Assembly: GCA_002104905.1 (NCBI GenBank)
Contig: MCFE01000407.1
Span: forward strand, 1-64,000
Reading direction: 5' to 3'
Source of the DNA: Basidiobolus meristosporus CBS 931.73
Lineage: Eukaryota; Basidiobolomycota; Basidiobolomycetes; Basidiobolales; Basidiobolaceae
Length of the DNA: 64,000 bases
Both the position numbers and the translations under genes were made by a program. The notes beneath the pieces were generated by a model, which was not told where the DNA came from, made no database searches, and was given only the letters and a program-made list of their open reading frames with translations. Shown here piece after piece: positions 1-12,608 of the stretch. The stretch's first letter is position 1. Each line of letters starts with the position of its first letter.

Positions 1-1504
1 GAGCCATTCTGCGGAACAAAAGGTTAGCCATGCCGGGCCGTCCAACAAGAAGTCGCCGGGCCTTACTTCGTTCTCAATGGCTTTTTCAGCAGCATCTTCA
101 TTGGAATACTTCACGAAGGCAAATGCTGGATGTTATGCACAAAGTTATTCCTGAGAGCGCACATTTGCAACCAAGCAAAGCAGGGCACAATACCTGGCAT
201 GTTGGCATTGCGGTTGACCAGATTCAGGAGTTCGATTTTCCCGTATTTGCCAAACTTGTCCTCCAGTAGGCTCTGCGTGACTAGCTTCTGATTCAACTGA
301 CCAATAAATACGCTGGTGCGATCAACCTGACCAGAACCTCGTTCCAAATTTGGTGCCCACTCAACCACCCATTTGGAATTCACGCGCAACTCCTACATGG
401 AGTAATTTGGATATCGCGCAATTAGTAAACTGTGTGTGAGAACAATTGGTTGCTGCGAATACACTGAGAAAGGAGCAACCAAGGGAATGGCATGCATCCA
501 GGCGACTCGGCAACAACATTAATTACTGCTGAGGATTACCGAATAAGCCCTAATTGCATCATCACGATAGCAGAATTTGACGAAGCCACACCCTTTACTG
601 CGGCCAGTCTGGTAGTTCTGCAAGATGGTTAGGTCCTCTAGTGGTCCGTATTCCTCAAGAATATTCCTCAATTCCTACAGCACGAATGAATTGCGTTGAT
701 CAGGTATGCCAAATTGAGGGGGTGCATACCTCTTCATTGAGTGATCGACTGATTTTGGCTATGAATAATGTTCTATTAACTCTAGCTTGTTCCACACGGA
801 TGTGCCGACCGTCTAATATTGTGTGGTGAGCCTCTGTCAGGGCCCGTTTTGCGTCGTGGACATTCTGTTGGCAGATACAACCGGTTAGAACTGCTCGAGC
901 AAGGCTGGCCTCGAGGGCGAGCAATGGTCTCCACCCACCTCGAATTGTACAAAAGAGTATGGCCTTTGCTTCCAGTCCTTGAGTACTTTGACGTTAAGCA
1001 ACTTTCCGTATTTACTGAAGTGCTTTGTGACACTTTCATGGAGTTCTTCGTCTGTCTTGGATGCAGCGAGGCTAATCCACAAATACTTGAATAAACCATG
1101 TTTAAACCACCCAAAGGTGCCAAACTAACCTTGCAACGAATATACAACCCTGAGGAGAAGCACGCTTGATACTGTGTGAAGTGCTGTTGCTACTGGCAGA
1201 GACGAGTGACTTTGGTGAAGCCAGTCCAGGATCAGAATCTGTGGTGGGGGTTCCTAGAGTTGGAGGCGGATCAATTTCAGAGTCATGCCAGGGAAGTGGT
1301 GGCTTTAGAGGGGCAGGTACCTGGGAAATCTAGTTGTTCGCCGAAGTGATTGTCGTCGGTGAACACTGAAACTGTGGGAGAGGTCTTTGGTAGTTGTGTT
1401 GATATGGTGAGCTTGGCCATTGTTTCAGTCAGGGCGGAGTTATCGTTTCTAGGGGGACAACCGGTGGCAGTAACTTGAGTATGCCCAAGGGTACTTTGTG
1501 CCAT
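1..1504 (-). CDS. Three-RRM RNA-binding protein, 3' part cut by window edge
   Basis: This is a spliced minus-strand gene that runs off the left edge. The exons I can join in frame are about 1319-1130, 1071-939, 864-730, 674-540, 392-194, 125-67 and 8-1, all with GT-AG introns. The product has a Ser/Pro-rich N-terminal region followed by three RRM domains. RRM1 carries the RNP2-like GCIFVAS and the RNP1-like RPYSFVQFE; RRM2 carries NRTLFIAKIS and KGCGFVKFCY; RRM3 carries TSVFIGQLNQ and AFAFVKYSN. RRM proteins bind single-stranded RNA; the particular target cannot be read from the sequence. The start is unresolved: an open frame with a Met near 1504 could be the first exon, joined by an acceptor before 1319, but I could not confirm its donor. 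I am sure of the family and unsure of the 5' end. Confidence 0.82.
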
Positions 1505-4073
1505 GCTGCAGAGAACGATGCTGGCTGCGTGGTGATGAGCAAACTGTTCTATACAAGAGATATAGATACTAGCTGGTGAAGCAACAAGGCTTTGGAAGGT
1601 TGTGCTGTACTGAGTGAACTGGTAGCCAAAAGAGGTTCAAGTTTCCAGATACTCTGAGTTAAGGATAAGCCTTTAGAGGCCGGGAGCTATTGGTAGAGTG
1701 CAACTAGTTACTCGTACTGGTAAAGAAATCGTGCGCAAAGGAAAGCTTAGGAAAAGATAAGACTACAGGGTTTAAAAACGAGACCAAAATGAATAAGCAA
1801 AGCAAGAGTTAATTAAAAGAACTTCGAGGCAAATAGAATAAAGTAGATTTGGATGTCAAATAGTAATGACACTTTCACTTCAGGATGAGGTCATCCGTGC
1901 CTACTCACTTGAATTTTGCTTCATAAAATAATAGTCACTGTCAAACTACCTCCCTCGAAAACCATTTGTATGGAAGAACTAATCTAAAAGGGATCAACAC
2001 GTTCGATCCAATGAGGTTGGTCCCTGTACTCGCAAATGAAATGCACTTTTGGCAATCTATGAATGCCATTGCCAAAGCGGCGCTGGCCATTGGCTAGCCC
2101 ATTATCAATGTGGCTAAACCCATAATACAATCAATGCGTCTATCTCTACTGACCTTGGGCTGCGATTCCAGCGGTCTACATTGACCTCGTTCACCAGGGT
2201 TGGCGCACTGGACGCCGGACGCTGGAACGCAAGACTCTCCGCCCTCGCCTCTAGCCGCTATCGTTAAATCCCTTGGAGCACATGGCTAATTCCGGTTCCG
2301 GCCAGCGTATCCAACCAGCTGATCAGTGTAGAACTGCCGCATGCGTTATCTTCTTGACGGTGGATGTTTGGAATGCATTTATGCTCCGATTCCCATTGCT
2401 GCCCAATAAAATAGACTCCAGTAAATCATAGAAATGGGAGGGAATGCCGATTCACTAGGAGATCAGTACAAATCAGAGGCCCACGATTGGCCACGCCGCC
2501 GAGTTGGCCATCACTGATCGGAGAAAGCGAGTCGACCTATTCCGTGCTTGAAAGCGGCGCATTTCGCAGTCAGGGAAGCGGTTGAGATGGCTTCCATTCG
2601 CCATGGTTCTCTCCAGCGTGGGACTCTGGGTTGCTCGTTCTTTGTCACGGCAACCCAGATCCAACCCGCCAGAGCACCGCTGATCCGGCTGAGTCGATAA
2701 GAAGATTCGTCATTGCTGTGGCTCAACTGCAAAGGCCAACGGAGCATCCATCGGTTGGTGCGGTAGGTCTGAGTCTCCCCTAGGTGCACTGCTAATTGAA
2801 TGCATTTGCGGTATCACGCACCACCACCAACGACCTCCGAAAAAGGAAACTTGCCCGATGTGCGCCGTCCCAGCTTGTGTGGAGCCCACCTCTTCGAGTC
2901 AGCCTGATGAGACCCTGACCCGAGGGAGACGGTGTCAGCATCTGAATATGGACGACCCAGCAACAGTAACCCAGCACATCAAACATCGACCCTCCGCAAT
3001 CAGATCGCACAGGTGACCGGTACTATTTGATCGTCTGAGAGATTCGGTTATTATTAGATCGTCTAGGAGATGTGACCCCTATGGCCTTTGATTCGCCCAC
3101 AGGAGGCCTGGTCACATTGTATCAAGGGTTTCAAAACATCTGATCGTAAATAGCAACGAAGAGGCCACCTACTATGATCCGCCTGCGATAGGAAGTCCTT
3201 CTCAGCGTTTGCAGTGTGGCGATAACACACTACCACCCTCCTTACTTCTCCACCTTGCGCCGTAGACATCATGGAAACCCAGATGGACAGCTATCGCATC
3301 ACGACATAGTGCAGGCAGCATTTCGGTGTAAGGTGTCCACCAGGTTGGCAATCTGCATTGGAGCCTAGGGTCACTGGTGTGGAGCAAGCTGCCATTCTCG
3401 ATTAGTTGGCGATTAGTTGGCGATTAGTTGGATGGACCTAGGGTCAGATATGAGATTGGTCGTTCGAGACCCTTGACGGGGATCTATCTCGCAGGGGGTC
3501 ATCCACTTCAGTATCATTGCAGCAAGCGTTAGGAAATGGAATATTTGTTATCTATCTGCTCACAATAGAACCACGATTTAGTGATAATTAAAATGATCGA
3601 TATTCGAAATCAAATATCGACTCGTAACCCTCTTTCATTATTATTAATCTTGGATTTGATTGAGTGTGATTTTACCGATGATATTGCTGGCAAGGGCTTC
3701 ATCGAATCAAAGGCGAAATTATCCCGATCTAACGGGAAAGTGCGTAATTTCCAAGGAAATTTGCGCTTTCAAACATTTAACGCATCCTCCTTTGGGGCAC
3801 ACTACCATCTCCAGAACGCATAGCGCTGGGTCAGAGTGGGCTTTCGGATTTCAGCGGAGTTAACGTTGTTTTATTTACCAAGTGTTGTGGTAGATCTTGC
3901 TACTAGCGTAAACAATAAAGTAGCACGACTTTTGACTCTATCGCCTCGTCGAATGCCGATTGTATAGAACTGACAGGACAAACAAAGCGAAAGGAAAATA
4001 TGGCGGGGAAGTACCCAGGTATGGACTTCTCTATTAAAGTTCTTACATAGACCCGAGGGAACCTCGCTCATCT
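1505..4073. other. Intergenic DNA, no gene recognised
   Basis: Only short frames occur here on either strand, and none shows a recognisable domain or a convincing splice pattern. The stretch lies between the 5' end of the RRM gene (reading left) and MED12 (reading right), so it should hold both promoters. A short tandem repeat lies at 3399-3431. A small unrecognised gene cannot be excluded. Confidence 0.5.
3399..3431. repeat. 11-bp tandem repeat, three units
   Basis: The unit CGATTAGTTGG is repeated three times head to tail at 3399, 3410 and 3421 with no mismatch. It lies in intergenic DNA about 640 bp upstream of MED12. No function can be assigned. Confidence 0.85.
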
Positions 4074-7000
4074 ATGGACGATCCCACATTGTACGGGCTT
4101 CTACTTAAGGTGGTGATGCTAATTTTGACGCGTATTCCTTACTTAGGCCACCACAACTCACGTTTATATCGGCCAAATAATGGAAACTCTGGATCTTCGT
4201 ACTCATCTCTGCAGAACGGGACCCCAGGAGCTCCAAACCTATCAAGTAAACAAAGCCAGCCACCTTATGGTTCAGTGAAATCCACAAGCTATCACCAGCA
4301 CTTGGGGGGACATTCCTCTAATTACGGAACAGGAGGCGGATATCAATCCAACGCTTCAACGAACACAGCCCCGAGCCCCAATCAATCCCATCCTTCCTCA
4401 CAAAAACCCAATGTCACTACCCTTAAAAAATACACCTTATTACCACCGCCAAAAATAGCTACTTTACACAAAACAAGCGATCTAGGTATGTTTTTAATGC
4501 AAGCGTATGTTCAGCTAGAGCCTAATCCAACCTTTGCACAATTACCATGTAACTAGGATACCCTGATTTCTTTCCACAGAGAGCCGATCAAGAAGAAGAT
4601 CAACTCACAGATGCCAACGTCAGAGGAGGTTTTCAAGATCGTATGGCCATCCAGGTAAGTTCTCCACAATCGAGCGAGGCGGCCTTCCAGCCTTCTTTCG
4701 TAACGAGAGCTGGTCTGACGTATCATCCATCATGCAGAACGAGTCATTTTCAGCGCACGATATGATATTTGACCGCCTGCAAGACTCGCGCGTCCGAGAT
4801 GAATTAAGTGCGTTTATTACGGATGTGCTTGGTCGGAAGCAAAAGGAGCGTCTCATCACAAGGTATTCTATTGCACAGCAGGTATGCATTATTGTGTGTA
4901 GCTTAATTAACTCTACGAGTAGCCCATCTATATTCCGACCTCCGACTAGAGTATCTCTGAACGAGCAACTAAAGGATCAGTGGATTCAAGATCTTGTTGG
5001 TGGAGCAGTGCCCTTGCGGAAGCTTCTCAAGAGTATACCTCACGGGTAGGTTGCTATGGTTGTTTTCGGTGGCCCAACCGCGTTATCTAATATCATTTCA
5101 GCCTCAAAGGAGACAAATTGATTGAGACTTTGGTCACAAACCAGACGCCGTTACTGAGGGCTGGATGGGTCATCAAAGCTATTGGGCTAAGCGAACTTGT
5201 AAGTCTCCTGGTTCATCCCTTCGCGGGGTTGGCCCGGTTTAGCTAACTTTTCAACTTGATAGCAATTTCAAAGGAGCAAGGCACCACTGACCATACAGCA
5301 ATACGCAGTGGAGTGGACCAACACTTTTACACAATACATGTATCGACAGCTCTTCGAATTATCAACCCAGAACCGGGCCACCTCGAGCACATCGTCCATC
5401 AATAAGCCCTGGCTCTCGGAGGAGGCGAGAAACCGGTGGACAAACAAATGGCTATACTCGTGAGTTGGTTTTTCGGCATTTCAAGCGGTCCATAGCATTA
5501 ACTAACCCTCGATCATTCAAGCATCAAACTCGCCAAGTGGCAGTATGCGGAGGGGATTCTAGACCAGAGACACTTCCTCAAGTGGGCCCTCGACCAGTTT
5601 GGAAACGCCAATTTTGAGCAAAGTGCAGTGCTGTTGCCTCTAATCACACAACTCATATCAGAGTACGAGCGTTCGCGTACATTACTACGACTTCTGATAG
5701 ACCATCTGCTGGGAAAGATCGACCAGGTAAGTTGATGGAAATGTCCGCCTTCCTTCCGCCATATTCTTACACGGAGCTATTAGCTACGAAAGCATGCGAT
5801 AACGATGAAAGTCTGGAGACACGGATATCTGGCGAAGGAGCTAGTTCGATTTATACAGGTAGCGAAGTAAATGTCCCTCGAGGAAGGAGCGGGAGCTGGG
5901 CTAATTCTATTGTATTGTTTAGGCATTATTCCTGTCATCCAGTGATGCATTTGTTCATCCAGTATTTTGGCGACAGCATCGGCGGACTCTACGCGACGTG
6001 CTTGTTGACGATCCGTTGGTTGCGCCGATCCCTGGCATGAGGGAAACCAACCACTTTGAGCTAGAGATGACCGTGCGAATGAAAGACCTCTTCGAAGTCA
6101 TCGATCGAAGAAACGCGGTCTTCACCCAAGCTGCAGAAACAGAGAAGGCTGTCAGGAGCAGCACCAGAACATACGCCGGTGGCGATCTTCGATTCTTGGT
6201 AGGGAATGGGTTAGCTATGCTGTCAAGGAGCATCATTTGAGTAACGGCTCTCTTCAGTCTCTCTTTAGGGTGGGGCTGGACTCGGACTTCGACGCACTGG
6301 CCAGCAAATACTTCGGCCCTTGGGAGAATATACAGTCAACACCCAATGAGTTCGAAAGAAAAGTCTTCACTCTGTGCAATTGGGTCATCACGAATCTAAG
6401 GCCAGGGAGCCACAAAATATACATCGTGCTGACCCTGCTCTTCAGGATGAAGGAGAAATACGACCAGGGGGTTGCTGACGAGGGTCAAACAAGCTACTCG
6501 GATCTACTGCAGGAAGTCCTGCTGAAGTTCTTGGATACGTATGCGTGTACTCCAGCGAATGACGGCGAAGGTATTTCGGTCAGATTGCTTGCATCGTAGT
6601 CTTCATTCTAACCCCTGCTACTAGAATACGATGCCATCGCCTGGCTGTACGGGGAATTTGCCAAGGCCGATCTGTTTTCCTACTCGAGATACCTGCAAAG
6701 ACTCATCTCTCGTGGCGATCTGTTGGTGTCCAAGCGTGCAGAAGAGGTAGATGGGGCTATGTGAACCCTCCTTGCTGGACTGTTACTAACCAGGGAGCAC
6801 TCGCTAGAAAACCTTGCGCCACCTGAAATATCTCCAAATCTTCCCGCTGGCCCATTCATCTACGGCGTTGCTGAATCAGCGTCGGATTGCCCTCTACGGA
6901 GTGGACGGAAGGGTAACTTGGTGATTGGCCTTTGCTTGGTCCGATGAAACGCTCACGCCCTTTCCCTACTTCTAGGAGGAACACGAGACAGCCCATCTGG

Positions 7001-10000
7001 AGTTAATCAAGAGCAAGATCCGCGCCAAGCTGCCCTACATATCCGCCGCATGTGAAGACCACCTTGAGGATGTGGATCCAAAGGTCCTGAGCAGTGTTCA
7101 GAAGTTGACTTCCCCTATAGTGGACAACTACGCGAGGGATTTCCATCTCCAGCTACCCATCGATGGTGGACTGGTGGAGCTCCTAAAAAGCTCTACCAGG
7201 TTTGTCCAGATCTACATTACTCAACAATGGCTCCTGGAGATGGTTAGGGCATACGTAGTGAAGGATGTTGAGTAAGTCGTCGTTGTATTCCACATTGCCA
7301 TTGCTCGTCGTAGCTCACACAAGAAACCCTCAGAATTGGCTTGGATAACTGGAGAGTCATCACCTCCCCCGGCACATCGCTTCTCAACCCGAGACAGTTC
7401 TCGACCATCGCCCGGATCATCGGGATTGTTCAAGACTATTACGGCATCATAGAGGTAAGCCGCGGAGCAAGAGATTGCATTGCAGCCGTTAGTTAACTTT
7501 GATGACTCAGCTTGCCCTATGGACGTTGGAGCATTCCATGGAAGACTCCGTTATATCGGTTGTCATCGAACTTATCAAGCAGTACCAAGCATACTGGATA
7601 TCCATGGGCATCCGAGATCAAATCATCAATGCATTATTAGAAAAGGTACACCGGCGGAAGTGAGGCCCGAGTTTCCAGCCACTAACCGCTTCTCTTCTCC
7701 CGTAGCATAACGAGTCAAAGGCTAAGCGGTCCGTCAACAAAGCATTGTTGGTTTATCTTCAAGCATTGGTGCATGAAAGGACTGGGTTTGACCCGAATAC
7801 CAAGAAACAGGTATTTGCTTGCGGTCAGAAGGCCATGTATCTCACTCGGGCCTATGCTAACATCCGCTCGCAGTTAAACCAAGACTTGGCGGAATACAAC
7901 GAGGCTACCCTCGCCATCAACTCCACCTACCCGGCTACCGTGTTCCCACCACGTGTCGAAGAATTGCTCTCCTTTGCCAATGAGGTCAATCCAACCACCG
8001 CCTCCACCGCCGCCGCAGTCGCCAGCACGCTTTGGCATAAATACCACACAACGGACGGCTGGCTGACGAAGATTTTTGATAGCATGGTCACGCTCTTGAC
8101 TGAGGCTCAATCCACAAGTCCGGATTTCCTAGATTTTAGAAGAAAACTGACTAGATTTTCAGAACTGCTTCGGGAGCTGACGCCAAGAGAAGCAAGCAAC
8201 CCCATCATTGAATGGCTGCGAGCCCCCAGCCACTCCAACAGCAACAAGAAGAACCTCCATATGCTGGAAAGCCCATCGCACGAATGGTTCACCTTGTTCT
8301 TGACCATCCTGGTGACCGAAGGATGTGTGTCGATCTCTGCCTTGGTCGACGAGATCGGCACGAACATCTTGGAAAAGGTCATTCAGAGCTTACTCAAGGT
8401 AGTTGCCGTTCAGCTGTTGGCAATCATAGCTTTCCAACTAACGAATCTATTTTCAGTCGAAACACAAACAATTGGACTCCGGCATTACTGTGCTGTGTAA
8501 GAACATTCTAGCGCTCTTAGGTTTGATCCTCGGGCAGCCGGAGAACAACGGTCAGGAGATGCTGCTGATCACGATACAGGTAGCGGCAACCCCATCTTGG
8601 TTCATCCCCTTGCTTGCCACTCATTCTCTTCAATTAGGAAATGAATGCAATCCAAAGCTGTCTCAGCCGAGAGTTCCAAACCACCCGGTCGTTGAAGCTG
8701 CTTTTCCACCTGGTTTACCAGGTGTGTGTGCTGGAGTCTGGGCTGCCCTTGAACCACGACTTAAGCCCGGCGTTGCAGAGCCTGAGGAAGGAGCTGGCTT
8801 CAGTAGACTGGTTCCGTAGAATATGCCTGGCCGACATCTCCGAAGTCTACCGACTCTACATGACGAGATCCGACCTCAGCGAGAAGAAGTTCAAGCGGGC
8901 AGAGAAACAGGCGGTCGCTTCCAAACTCCTAGATACCTATTTAATCCTGTTCAACGAGATACCTGGTTCGTACGCAGATGTGTATGGTAGGGTGTTCGTC
9001 GTGTCACTAACCCTTTGGTTTTCTAGACCGAACGAGCCAATCCAGCTTGTCCACCTCTGCTCTACTCGCTCACTGCCGAGACCTCTTCGCCAAGCTCAAC
9101 ACCCACACCATGGATCGGTGCCGGGTGGAGCTGTGGCTGTTGCTTGACAAGGTGATGGAAGAAAATGAGGCTGAATTCGACACTGGAAGGATCCCGAACG
9201 AAAACACTCGGAAGGAAGAGACATTGAGCCAATTGGCGCATCTCTTGTTTGAAGAGGTGCCGTCTTACAAGGACCTTGATGCGGCCATGATGAAGCATCT
9301 GTTTGTTGGCGTTAGGAACGACGTTGCTGCCGAGGTAAGAATCCCCAGGCCTCTTGCTTGCCAAGTGACGTAGCTAACTCTCCTGCCGTGCAGCTTCTCA
9401 AGAGAGCCAAGAAGATCTTGGTGGGAAGAGAAGGGAAGCCCTTCCCGGAAAACATCCTGATGTTCCACGAGATGGATATCAGCTTTGCAGCCAAAGCCAA
9501 GGTCGTCAATGGATTCAATGAAATCCTGGGGGTTTTGCTCACGTCCCTGACTGAAGATACCGCCGATGTGAAGATTGACTTCTTGAAAGCGTTGTTGGAT
9601 CAGGTGGCCAAATTCCTGCCGTATCTCAAGGTAAGTGTTTCATTCGTTCGTCTCTGAGGGATTTCTCTTTGGTAACCAGGAGTTGCGTGCTCGCGTAGAC
9701 GTTCCAAGTGATGGAGTCGTGTAACATTTCGTTTTTGGAGGCCGAGAATGCCTTGCATTTAAATTCCAATGTCTTGGTAAGCGATCCCATTCAAGCCGAG
9801 GATTTGCTGTGTAATCTATTCACTCATCTATTCAACGTTGTTTTTTCGAACTCCGAGCAGCACGCGGCAATTAGCAGTGTAAGAAGCGAAGAGAACAAGG
9901 AGATCTCCACCGGCCGACGGGTGTTAATAGAGGACATTCGAATAAGGTAAGATCAGGGGCCTGCTGCATCCATGGTGCAAGATGGCTAATTTGAGCACGC

Positions 10001-10675
10001 TAGCTTGTTGATAAGACTCCGTCTCTTTACCAATGTGCTGCCAATCCTGTGGAAGAATCCAGCACAGTGTGATGTTGGACAATGGATCACCACTTTGGTG
10101 CAGCTGTTATCGGTATGTGTCGCTCGACCGGTCCGGGTTTTCCGCTCTAGCTAAAGTTGTATTGTAGAACTGTGTAGTGCATGGGAACGGAACCTGTCCT
10201 CAGACGTTTGAGTTCGTGTTGGATCTCGTGGCAGTGTGTATTGACGGTAAGCTTAGTTATCTGTGCGCGTATGTGACGAGTGCAATCCTGACCAGTAATT
10301 CATCCAGAAATCCCCAAAGAGTTCAAGAACTCGATTCTACAGAACCTCAGAGTAAGTTTCTCCGAGGCCTGCTGCTCAAACAAATGACTTACTTTCAGCA
10401 TTTTCCAGGCCATGTGGACCGAACTGGTGTTGCCTTCGGTGTTCGGTAGTCGCTTAAAGAGGATCTTCCCCTTCCAGATATACAATATCTACGAGAACCA
10501 GCTCAAGTCGAACCCCACCCTCAAGCCCTGGGAATTCCTGGAAGATTCGAGCGGGGCCGAGACGGAGGGAAACTTGAACGACACTCCCATCCCCTTGACC
10601 TGGTTCAACGCAAAGAGAATCCGAGTCGCCGAGCCTTCGCATTACCCTATTGTAGAAACAACATTTTGGAATTGA
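4074..10675 (+). CDS. MED12: Mediator subunit 12 (Srb8/MED12), about 20 introns
   Basis: MED12/Srb8 belongs to the CDK8 kinase module of Mediator, where it activates the kinase and modulates RNA polymerase II transcription in the nucleus. The N-terminus (ATG 4074) is Ser/Gln/Asn-rich. A splice from 4485 to 4557 then yields the Med12 signature YPDFFP with the following LTDANVRGGF. Further on come PLRKLLKSIPHG and FLKWALDQF, typical of the Med12 and adjacent LCEWAV regions. Introns I can place include 4486-4556, 4655-4737, 5046-5101, 5199-5262, 5460-5521, 5727-5922, 6747-6808, 6912-6975, 7454-7510 and 7643-7706, mostly with GTAAG-like donors. The gene ends at TGA 10673-10675 after an FPFQIYNIYENQL segment. 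The product should be roughly 1,700 residues. The 5727-5922 intron is unusually long and could hide a small exon. Family assignment is secure; some exon edges are approximate. Confidence 0.88.
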
Positions 10676-11351
10676 AGGCGGGATTCCCTATACTCATCCA
10701 CCTCCGTGCCCACACCCCACCACCCACACATACACAATGTTCCCCCCCCATAAATTGTACATAACCGTTTTTTTATTTCCACTCTTGCGACCTTCCCGGT
10801 CGGACTCCAGAATGCAGAATCCTCTCAACACACGTTTCCTTTGTCTGTTTTGTAGCTATAATATAGTAATTGGATAAACAGTCTCTTGTCCAGTACTCGT
10901 TGGGTGTGTAGCAAGCAGCGGGCAAGCTTTGTTGGGAAGTAGGTAGCGGGGCGGGGCCTGCTTGTGAAAGAAGGGATCGGTGAGGCAAAAGGGGCGACGG
11001 TATCGACCACCTCCTCTTCTCGCGGGAAGTGGGCTCGAGACATTCCTGGCTGATCAATTGCTGCAGTCAATTCTCAAATACCTCACACCCATCCCATAGG
11101 CTTCCCGAGTATTCCGGAATCGAATGAAATGTGACGACTCTTGGACAACTCGTGCAGATCTAAAGAACGATTGGACAATCCGAAACTGGAGGTTCGGTAT
11201 TCGCCCAAGATCGAGGTAGTATTATGATCTGGGAATCCCAACACCCGCGTTTAATAAGGCCTGATGAAGAAAAACCTCCCAATCCGTTGAGTCATGCAGC
11301 ACATTCTGATGACGTCTGCAAGGTGGGTTTAGCGGGTTCGTGGAAGGGGCG
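10676..11351. other. Spacer between MED12 and the aldolase gene
   Basis: This stretch holds the MED12 3' region, including an A/T-rich segment around 10750-10780, and the upstream DNA of the aldolase gene. I see no supported gene; the short minus-strand frames here have no recognisable content. Confidence 0.5.
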
Positions 11352-11358
11352 TATAAAA
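11352..11358 (+). promoter_or_regulatory. TATA box of the aldolase gene
   Basis: A perfect TATAAAA lies 67 bp upstream of the aldolase ATG, in the position expected for the core promoter of a highly expressed glycolytic gene with a short leader. Confidence 0.65.
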
Positions 11359-11418
11359 TGGGCCAGACGTGCCAGGGGACGACACGAGAGTACTTCGTTT
11401 CCACCACTTTTCCTCAAC

Positions 11419-12495
11419 ATGGGTATCCTAGACATCGTTCCACCTGGCGTAGTGACCGGGGACAACCTTCGCAAGCTTCTAACCTACGCTAGCGAGCACC
11501 AGTTCGCCATCCCCGCCGTGAACTGCACCTCCTCAAGCACCGTGAATGCCGTCCTGGAGGCCGCGAGAGACATCAAGGCCCCGATCGTGATCCAATTCTC
11601 CAACGGCGGCTCCGCGTACTACGCGGGCAAAGGGATCAGCAACGACGGGCAAAGGGCTTCCATCCTGGGCGCCATCGCGGGCGCCCACCACGTCCGTACC
11701 GTGGCCAAGGAGTACGGGATCCCGGTGATTCTCCATTCCGACCATTGTGCGAAGAAGCTGCTGCCGTGGTTCGACGGGATGCTGAAGGCCGATGAAGCAT
11801 ACTTCAAGCAGCATGGGGAGCCGCTCTTCTCGTCCCACATGCTGGACCTTTCGGAGGAGCCGAAGGAGGAGAACATCCAGATCTGCATGGACTACCTGAA
11901 GAGGATGGCCCCCATGGGATGTCTGCTGGAGATGGAGATCGGCATCACCGGTGGCGAGGAGGATGGCGTGGACAACACCGGTGTGGACAACGCCTCCCTC
12001 TTCACCCAGCCAGATGACATCTGGGACGTCTACCGTAACTTCAGCTCCATCACCGACCTGTTCACCATTGCCGCTGCCTTCGGAAACGTCCACGGGGTCT
12101 ACAAGCCCGGAAACGTGGTCCTGCAGCCGCAGCTCCTGGGCAAGCACCAAGCATACGTCCAGCAGCAACTCGGCACGAAGAACACCAAGCCGGTCTGGTT
12201 CGTGTTCCACGGCGGTTCGGGATCGACCAAGGAGGAGATCCAGACCGCGGTCTCCTACGGCACCGTCAAGATGAACGTCGACACCGACACCCAATGGGCC
12301 TACTGGGAGGGACTCAAGAACTTCTACGAGTCCAAGAAAGCCTACCTCCAGCACCAGATCGGCAATCCTGAGGGCGAGGACAAGCCCAACAAGAAGTACT
12401 ACGACCCGCGAGTGTTTATCCGCGAGGCCGAGAAGACGATGATCAAGAGAGTCCAGGAGGCCTGCCAGGCGTTGAACAATGTAAACACTTTGTAA
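11419..12495 (+). CDS. FBA1: Class II fructose-bisphosphate aldolase
   Basis: This enzyme cleaves fructose 1,6-bisphosphate to dihydroxyacetone phosphate and glyceraldehyde 3-phosphate in glycolysis, and runs in reverse in gluconeogenesis, in the cytosol with Zn2+. The single exon encodes 358 residues, the usual length for the yeast type. Visible active-site motifs are ILHSDHC near residue 105 (catalytic Asp and a zinc His), NVHGVYKPGN (second zinc His) and VFHGGSGS (third zinc His plus the phosphate-binding loop), then KMNVDTDTQ. The reading frame is open upstream to 11224, but ATG 11419 gives the family N-terminus and lies just behind a TATA box. Codon use is strongly GC-ending, as for a highly expressed gene, which also creates a long antisense frame. 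Its 3' end converges with the KilA-N gene. Confidence 0.97.
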   Translation: MGILDIVPPGVVTGDNLRKLLTYASEHQFAIPAVNCTSSSTVNAVLEAARDIKAPIVIQFSNGGSAYYAGKGISNDGQRASILGAIAGAHHVRTVAKEYGIPVILHSDHCAKKLLPWFDGMLKADEAYFKQHGEPLFSSHMLDLSEEPKEENIQICMDYLKRMAPMGCLLEMEIGITGGEEDGVDNTGVDNASLFTQPDDIWDVYRNFSSITDLFTIAAAFGNVHGVYKPGNVVLQPQLLGKHQAYVQQQLGTKNTKPVWFVFHGGSGSTKEEIQTAVSYGTVKMNVDTDTQWAYWEGLKNFYESKKAYLQHQIGNPEGEDKPNKKYYDPRVFIREAEKTMIKRVQEACQALNNVNTL

Positions 12496-12514
12496 ATGGT
12501 CTGTGAGTTGTACG

Positions 12515-12524
12515 AATAAATAAA
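12515..12524 (+). terminator. Polyadenylation signal of the aldolase gene
   Basis: Two overlapping AATAAA hexamers (AATAAATAAA) begin 20 bp after the aldolase stop codon. The next gene is convergent and ends at 12609, so the two 3' ends share about 113 bp. Confidence 0.6.
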
Positions 12525-12608
12525 CGAGTTTCTGTGAAATCGCGCACTTGTGCATGTACGGGGACGGGGATTTATTTACAGATTTGGAAGCAACAAAAAT
12601 AAATTCGG

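Noticed and set aside
4881-4921. A 41-nt intron in MED12 after the IAQQ segment (GTATGC...GAGTAG)
   Set aside because: Removing it breaks the frame, while reading through keeps it and leads straight into the conserved FRPP segment.
11533-12555. Minus-strand open frame of 340 codons opposite the aldolase gene
   Set aside because: It is the mirror of a strongly GC-ending codon bias in the aldolase gene; the antisense protein is Val/Leu/Asp-rich without domains.
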